64,000 bases of DNA from NCBI RefSeq assembly GCF_009389715.1, contig NC_052399.1:23755146-23819145 (forward strand), given 5' to 3'. This document shows, piece after piece, positions 57,740 to 64,000 of this stretch. The stretch is from Phoenix dactylifera. Taxonomy: Eukaryota; Streptophyta; Magnoliopsida; Arecales; Arecaceae. A program made the position numbers and the translations under genes. The first letter of the stretch is position 1, and each line of letters opens with the position of its first letter. The notes under the pieces are model-generated. The model was not told the origin of the DNA and made no database searches. It was given only the letters and a program-made list of their open reading frames with translations.

Positions 57740-59633
57740 TACAGGCGTTTGATGATTATTACAATTGAGAACGACAAAGGCCTGTCCTTTTGCCAGTTGC
57801 AAAATGGTACTGAACCGTGTAACAACGAAAAGCTGAACCTTGCGAACCTTCTATAGAAGCACAAGGCACAAGCTGCTGCTGGGGAGACTAGGAAGCAAAG
57901 GAAGCTTAAACTTTGCAACAGAATCCACTTGGGTGCGAACCTTGCGATGCCCCTTCGTGAGATGTGCATCTCAACTGGGAAACACACTGTTAAAGGCCAG
58001 AATCCAACGGCACCCAAGAATGCAAATACGTCATCAAAGGAAGGCATCAGCATGCTAGAAGAGTGCATATCAACACGAAAGCTGTTCTCCAGAGCAATCT
58101 ACAGATATTGATGCTCCATTCAAAGTTTTTGTTGCTCGTTAAATGATGCTCATGAGTCAGGATTTTGAAGTTTGGGCACGTTTTGGCAACCCATGTTTCC
58201 ACAGCTGCATAAAGCGGCTTGCAGAATACCTAATGGAATTGTAGATTGAGGACCAACATGCTCGTCGTCTTAGTCATGCAATGAAAAATTCTAGGGACAA
58301 TCTCTTCTGCGGATCTGGCATGGGGATTACCTGCTATGCACCAAATAGATGCACTGCAATGCAAACATTCGAAAAGCCGCAGAGCCAGTGGGGCTCCTAA
58401 AATCCAAACCCAGTATGTTCCCTGGAGCTTGGTTCCCAAACGCAGCATAACCAAGGCAGCCAAAAAGGATGTAGAATGCTGCGGCCGTCGACACACCAAT
58501 CAGGCTTGCCTTCGTCATCATCACGTTGTTCTCTGCTGGGGGGATCTCACAGTGTCCTAAAAGATCCATAGGGATGATAGTTATCCGGGTCATGAATAGT
58601 TTTCTGAAAGAGACGCGGGGTGTTTTTGTGCAGGCCAGGGGAGTCGATCACTTGATTATAGCTATCTGGGTCATGAATAGTTTTCTGAAAGAGACACGGG
58701 GTGTTTTTCTGCAGGCCAGCAGTTGCCCTACCTGGATTTCTATTATAGAATCACGGAATATGAATGGGAACAGGCAATATCTCCAAGCGGTTTTAATGCG
58801 TTTCGAGCTTTCTGAGCTGAATCAACATCCACGCCAACTTCTGTTCCTGCAGCAAGGCTTTTCCAGCATCACTTGTTGAGGACACAGGTTTGATTCAGAT
58901 TATCGAGCAACTTGTTTGTGCTATAAGAAGAATAATTGATGGTCAAGTTGTTTGCTATATAAATTTGTTCTGATTCGGATTAAGAGTGGTGCACCTGAAA
59001 TTACTCTGGCTGCTGAGAGAACCACTGCGATGAGGGAGTAAGCCAAGGGACACGACTGCAGCGATGATGAACAGCCACCGCAGCTTATGAAAAAGTTGGG
59101 CAGTTGTGAATAATATCTGAACGATCCCAAACACGACCATGTAGAGACTGGCGGAGACACCGAAATCAGCATAACGGCCCCTCTTGTGGAAACAATTGGA
59201 CTTGCTCACCGCCCTGCGTCCATGCATCAGGAAACATGTTCTAAGAACTCGTCAAGGTCCCTGACAACTACATTCTCTGGAATTTGGGAAGGTTTAGTAG
59301 ATCACTGAATGCTTTGTCCTTGCACAAGAGTACCATGAGCTTACGCAGCACTTATGGATGCTATGATGGTGTAGCCAATGGCTACTCCGAATAAGTTGAC
59401 ATATTGGCACAACCCACATAAGCAAAGCCGTATGCCCCTATTCCACCTGGGAGACATAGATGCTAATCCGTATTACATTCAAAGAGAGCTATTTTGCAAG
59501 CACAGGAGATGCAATTTGGGGTAGCAGCACCTTGGTGTAGTTTCTCATTCCGGATATTGGGTCGGAATTCCTGTAGCAAGCCTCTGAACCTGTGACTGCT
59601 GTTATGATATTTGCATCGCCGTCAACATCATTC
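57740..59633 (-). pseudogene. Amino acid permease (AAP) pseudogene
   Basis: Exons align in order with the intact AAP copy at 62.5-64 kb. Exon 2 begins near 59633 (DANIITAVTGS, then CYRNSDPISGMRNYT with the usual segment between them missing). A LCQYVNLFGVAIGYTIIASISA segment lies near 59.35-59.45 kb. The exon at 59227-59020 has AVSKSNCFHKRG and a frame change into LAYSLIAVVLSAARVIS. The exon at 58860-58735 has GVDVDSAQKA and loses frame at the ILIEIQ end. The exon at 58580-58320 has PPAENNVMMTKASLIG. The last exon (58205-57795) has VFCKPLYAAVETWVAK and FAFLGAVGFWPLTVCFPVEMHIS across a frame change. Several frameshifts, stops and a deletion make it non-functional. Its first exon is probably the remnant at 61245-61291. 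Confidence 0.85.
58566..58725 (+). repeat. Tandem duplication of about 80-90 bases in an AAP pseudogene intron
   Basis: GGGTCATGAATAGTTTTCTG and AAAGAGAC.CGGGGTGTTTTT.TGCAGGCCAG occur twice in tandem with very few differences, so the duplication is recent. It lies between two exons of the pseudogene. Confidence 0.85.
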
Positions 59634-61244
59634 CTGCATGTTTGTTGGTAAATTTAACTTCAGATCACAGGTAATGAATATTAAGAGAAAATAATCATAA
59701 ACTCAATCAGGTACTGTTGTTCTAAAAAAAAAAAAAAGTTAATATATATGCACCTAATTAGTAATAAACCAAAGCTTGGACTGTTAGAATCTATTGATTG
59801 ATTGATTATGCCAAACTTAATTGGTCTTATCAAACTTCATCTTGATTGATTTGTGATTGATTGTGCCAAACTTAGTTAGCCTTGCCAAACTTTATCAGCA
59901 TCCTAGTCTATATAAAAGCTACTTCAGTACATTATAATAGACAGGCAGAAATACAGTTCTTTTCTTTTATACTTCTGTTTTCAATATAAACAATGCTATT
60001 TTACAGATAGACAGATGTCTAGAGTTGGTACGTAGTAGTAGTGTGCCTCCCAACTGTACACTATTCATTAAAAAGTAATGCAATGCATGTGCATATGAAC
60101 AATTATTCTGTCACCTGGCGATTTTTTCTAGCGTGTGTAACTGGCACCCAGAGGCGTTTTCTTTCATAAAATAAAAGTTTTAATATAAAGTTTATCCAAA
60201 ACACATCTATACTCCAAACTTTCTTCGTTGCACATCCTCATTGTACCAAATAAAAACAGGGACACTTTTTCTCAAGCATAAGAAAAACATGAGAAATTAT
60301 ATTCTGTACCAAATGCAATGCTGCCGTGCACCATACTAATCAACTCAACTTGCTCATATAAGTTTTATTCATCATGTATACAACCATATTGATACATGCA
60401 GTGGAAGATATAATTCTTTGGAAAACATAAGTGCTAATCCTTCCTGCTGAAATCGGAGAATTTACTCGCTCGCGAGTGGGAAGGATGGAGAAATTATTGC
60501 GTGGACAAGGTCCTTTGGACCAGTCCAATAGTCAGTGACTGTGTTACCCTCTTTGTATCTAAACAATTCAAGATCAAACTCTTATCCAACAAAGACATAC
60601 CTTGGGATATGGAGTGGTCCACCGGTGCATCTAATAATTTCTCGTCAAAATGAGTGCTCCGAATGCCGCCAGTTGGGACATGAGGCGACTGTCGTCTACC
60701 CCAGTCCTGCGTCATTTTGGAGCACCATCGAACGTCGCAATCCAACGCAAGCCCGAACCAATGTGCGGCAGAAACGACGTCTTTTGTGGCCCTTGGAGGC
60801 CAAATGGATGACCTAAGACACGTGAGACACGAGTCTTGTCATCACTCTCCTATTTTCTTTTCTTCTGTTTGAGAAGACCGTCCCTGTAGGAAAAACTGTG
60901 CGGTGGAACCACCACGTTTTCGACGAAGACATTAAATCAAATGCAATAGTTAAAAGACTTGGGAGTCCCCTTTCTTCCTTCTTCTCGGATCAACTCTTAA
61001 TCCGAAAAAAGGGACAGATACAGCTATTGAAATAGAGAATATAAATAAGAAAACCATCTATTAGTTTAAAATCTAATACGATGGATTGCGACGCGTCGGA
61101 ACGTAGAGGACGGGAGGGAATAAAAACAGAACAAGTAAATACGTGTATGGTTGCATGCAAATCAATGACGTGCAAATGTCTGGAGTCACCTGGGCAGAGG
61201 CGAAAAGAGAGAGGAACAAAATGGGAGGTAGTTTGGGTTCGCCA
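59634..61244. other. Presumed first intron of the AAP pseudogene
   Basis: AT-rich, no gene. It contains the second copy of the dispersed repeat at 60505-60645 and small TTGATTGATTG repeats near 59.8 kb. Confidence 0.5.
60505..60645 (+). repeat. Diverged dispersed repeat, copy 2
   Basis: GACCAGTCCAATAGTCAGTG...TAAACAATTCAAG...GGTGCATCTAATAATTTCT is similar in order and spacing to 29268-29415. Confidence 0.5.
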
Positions 61245-61291
61245 ATAATCCCGGTTCTCTTTGGTTGCCCATCATCGTCGGGCTCTCCCAT
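61245..61291 (-). pseudogene. AAP first-exon remnant
   Basis: On the minus strand, ATG at 61291 begins MGEPDDDGQPKRTG, the conserved N-terminal exon of plant AAPs (DDDGQPKRTGT before the first membrane segment). A GA-rich leader lies upstream at 61325-61360. A usable GT donor is not seen right after KRTG. It most likely belongs to the pseudogene whose exon 2 starts near 59633, giving a 1.6-kb first intron. Confidence 0.7.
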
Positions 61292-62516
61292 GCTGAACTC
61301 CCTCTCCTCCCAATCTCTAACTCTAATCCTTCTTCCCCCTCTCTCTCTCCGTCCCTCTATGGAACAAAAATAACAGGTATCGCGGTTTTCCGGGATTTGA
61401 AGAGGGAAAACAAAAGAGAAGGGAAAAAGTTTTATACAGACAAAATTTGTGTTAGTGGTTTGGAGGGTGGGAGTTTCCTCCTTGTCTGCTTCCGTCAGTG
61501 CATGGCAAAGTTATCTGTTTGGAATCTCCACAATTCTCTCTCTTTTTTTCCATCTTTTGTGTCCTACCAAGCATCTGTTTGATGGAGTCAACTTGGGAAT
61601 ATTAGATCAGGAAGTGATGGAAGGAGGGAAAAAAACTGGCCCATTATTCATCAAAATCTGAAAACAAAAAAACAGGTCCAATCAGGATAGGCATTCCCTG
61701 TTTCCCACCCTACACATACGCACCAAGAGCAAAACAAAGGGACACTTGGACTCATCCACAGTGTTCAACTTTGGCTGAACTTCCCCGAACGGGAGCACGC
61801 AGCAGTCAATGATCATCATCAAATAATTGAAGAGTCATCTTTCTCTCTCTTCCTCTAAAAAAAGAAAGGATCGAACAAATGATCCTTATCACTTCCAACA
61901 GTCTCATTAACAGGACAGTGAAGCACTGAGTTCTTGCTAACTCGAAAGTCCATCCCACGAACTGTGCATTTCATAAAATTCAACAAAAAAAAAAAAAGGA
62001 TGCTTGCAAACAGCAAAAGTTACGCTGGTTTCTGCTTCCAACATACATGATGCATGTGTTCAATTAATAAAGGGAACAGAAAACTCTTCCTATCGTTTCT
62101 AAAAGCCGTGTTCTTGTTTGAATTTTCATCGACGTCCCCTTTTGCAATTACAATAATAAAAGCTTGACATCACCTTATGTGGTGCCTTGCTAGAGTTAAT
62201 TTCCAGTAGGTTGTTAGTGTTTGTGACCAGGGTCCCCGGACGGTGATGTAACGATGCGATATACATTATTGCCAGACACAAGAATCCAAAGCATAATTTG
62301 GAAGGTACATGAACCACAAACGTCAGATCAAAAGCTTGAAGGCCCTTGATGATTATTACGAACAAGAAGCACATTGCAGGGTTAATGACTAGTCTGCTAT
62401 TGAAACCATATAACAAGAGAAAATTGAACATACAACTGCTGCCATGAAGCGCACGGCCATGGCTGCTTGCAAAGTTCTGCTCACAAATATTGCGGAGCTT
62501 TTATTTGTGCAACACC
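61292..62516. other. Spacer between the two AAP copies
   Basis: Includes the GA-rich leader of the pseudogene and, at the right end, the 3' UTR of the intact AAP. No other gene seen. Confidence 0.55.
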
Positions 62517-64000
62517 TTACGATCTAGTGTGAAAGGGTGTATAGTGCTGGAGTGATTCGATTACCCCTTCAATGGAACCACAAGCTGCAGCTAGCGAGAC
62601 AACAAAGCAGAGGAAGCTTATGCTCTGCAAGAGCATCCACTTGGGTGTGAACCTTGCAATCTTCTTCTGCGAAATGTACATCGTGATAGGGAAATATACT
62701 GTAAGAGGCCAGAATCCAACAGCTCCAAGGAATGCAAGCACATCATTGAAGAAGGGCATCAGGATTGCTAGAAGGGTGCTTATCACGACAAAACTTGTTC
62801 TCCAAATCAGTCGAAACATATTGACGCTGCATCCAAATCGTCCATTAATTGTCACAGGATGCTCGTAAGCCAACATTTTGTTGTTCGGGCACCTTTTGGC
62901 AATCCATTTTTCAACTGCCGCGTATATCGGCTGGCTGAATACCTAATAGGATTGAAAACTAAGAAAATTAGGACGTTTGTTGTTTGCCACGAAATTATAT
63001 GTATTTCAGATTGGAAAGAAGCTTTCAGGATCGATCGCTGGGGCTTATCCAATATGATATTACCTGATATGCACCAACTAAATGCACTACGATGCAAACA
63101 TTGGCGAGGTCAATAAGCCAGAAGGGATCGTAAAATCCAAACCCCGTGAGCATGTTCCCCGGAGCACGGTTTCCAAATGCAGAATATCCAAGGCAGCCGC
63201 ACAGTACGTAGAAAATTGTTGTTGTGGAGACGCCAATGAAACTCGCCTTTTTCATCACTTTGTTCTCCGCCGGGGGGCTTCTCAGGGTATCCTAAAAGAT
63301 CATGGGAGATTGATAACTGGAGAAAAGCTATCTGAATCATAAATAGAAGTACGCGAAGACATTTAAGAAAAAAAGAAGATGACTTTGCAAAGGATTTTAC
63401 CTGGATTTCTATAAGGATTATGGAATATGAGTAGGCAAATGCAATATCTCCAAGTGCCTGGAATACCTTCCAGACCTTCTGCGATGAACTGACATCTACC
63501 CCAACTTCTGTTCCTGTTATGGATGTCCTTCCAGTGCTACCTGTTGAAACAGCAGACTTGATTCAAGTTCTTTTATCAACTAATCGAAAATAAATAATTG
63601 ATAGTAGAAGAACAGCATACCTGAGATTATACTGGCTGTTGAGAGACCAACAGCTATGAAGGAGTAAGCCAGAGACATGACTGCAGCAACTATGGATAGC
63701 CACCATAACTTATGAAAGTTGGGCAGCTGGGAGAGGAAAATTTGGACAATCCCAAATGCGACCATGTAGAGACTGTCTGAGACACTGCAATCAGCCTGGT
63801 GCCCCTTCTTGTGAAAACAGTTGGACTTCTGCACCGCCCTGAATTACCGATCATCGATGAATCAAAAAACACGGGCATTAGAAGTGCAATAATGCTTATG
63901 CTCCTGGGGAATACTGGATCAACAGTGTATATTAGGCTAATCACTTGTGACTTGGCCTCACAAATGACTTTATCTCTAGCATGGAGAGTTTGGCCTTCCA
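62517..64000 (-). CDS. AAP: Amino acid permease (AAP family), 3' part; 5' end outside the window
   Basis: Four exons are visible on the minus strand: 63838-63621, 63540-63401, 63291-63064 and 62942-62517 (stop TAA). All have GT-AG junctions and keep frame, giving about 336 of an expected 470-490 residues. Motifs include VQKSNCFHKKGHQADCSV, QIFLSQLPNFHKLWWLSIVA, GTEVGVDVSSSQKVWKVFQA, DIAFAYSYSIILIEIQ, PPAENKVMKKASFIGVSTTT, GFYDPFWLIDLANVCIVVHL and FLGAVGFWPLTVYFPITMYI. AAPs (AAAP superfamily) import neutral and acidic amino acids with protons at the plasma membrane for phloem loading and seed supply. Upstream exons (N-terminus and first membrane segments) lie beyond position 64000. It is in tandem, same strand, with the AAP pseudogene 3 kb downstream. 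Specific AAP number not assigned. Confidence 0.93.

Overview
This is nuclear DNA from a flowering plant. The signs are plant gene families with plant exon structures, long AT-rich introns, GC-rich exon starts, TA and CT microsatellites, and dense small retroelements (TRIMs, LINE tails, an Au-like SINE). The GC-rich intronless MATE gene, the 4.2-kb first hexokinase intron and the closest remembered family members suggest a monocot, perhaps a palm. That is inference and the species cannot be fixed from the sequence alone.

Layout. 0-6.8 kb: a solo LTR, a GC-rich island without a recognisable gene, a TRIM inside a TA microsatellite, and an AT-rich stretch with a folded, CTCGA-rich repeat. 6.96-8.52 kb (+): an intact intronless MATE/DETOXIFICATION transporter. 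8.5-29.7 kb: repeat country with no convincing host gene. It holds two TRIMs of a Met-tRNA-primed family, a minus-strand LINE 3' half, an Au-like SINE, a second-family TRIM with perfect target duplications, a plus-strand LINE tail, and a compound TRIM with three LTRs. 30.1-38.9 kb (+): a complete nine-exon, membrane-anchored hexokinase with one GC-AG intron. 39.9-43.1 kb (-): a complete two-exon HSL1/HAESA-type LRR receptor kinase, convergent with the hexokinase. 43.2-57.7 kb: intergenic, with a 5'-truncated LINE, an old Copia-type LTR fossil, a GC-rich leader-like block and small tandem duplications. 57.7-64 kb (-): two tandem amino acid permease (AAP) copies. The downstream copy is a decayed pseudogene; the upstream copy is open in every visible exon and runs off the right edge of the window.

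The host genes are unrelated in function (efflux transporter, sugar kinase, receptor kinase, amino acid importers). Nothing suggests a functional cluster apart from the AAP tandem pair.

The most interesting pattern is in the small LTR elements. At least five LTRs of two TRIM families sharing a core, and more weakly a third family with a different primer site, carry an exact or near-exact copy of the plant snRNA upstream element (RTCCCACATCG). A TATA-like box follows 24-27 bases later, which is the spacing of plant U6-type Pol III promoters. This could be a recurrent snRNA-type promoter architecture in TRIMs.
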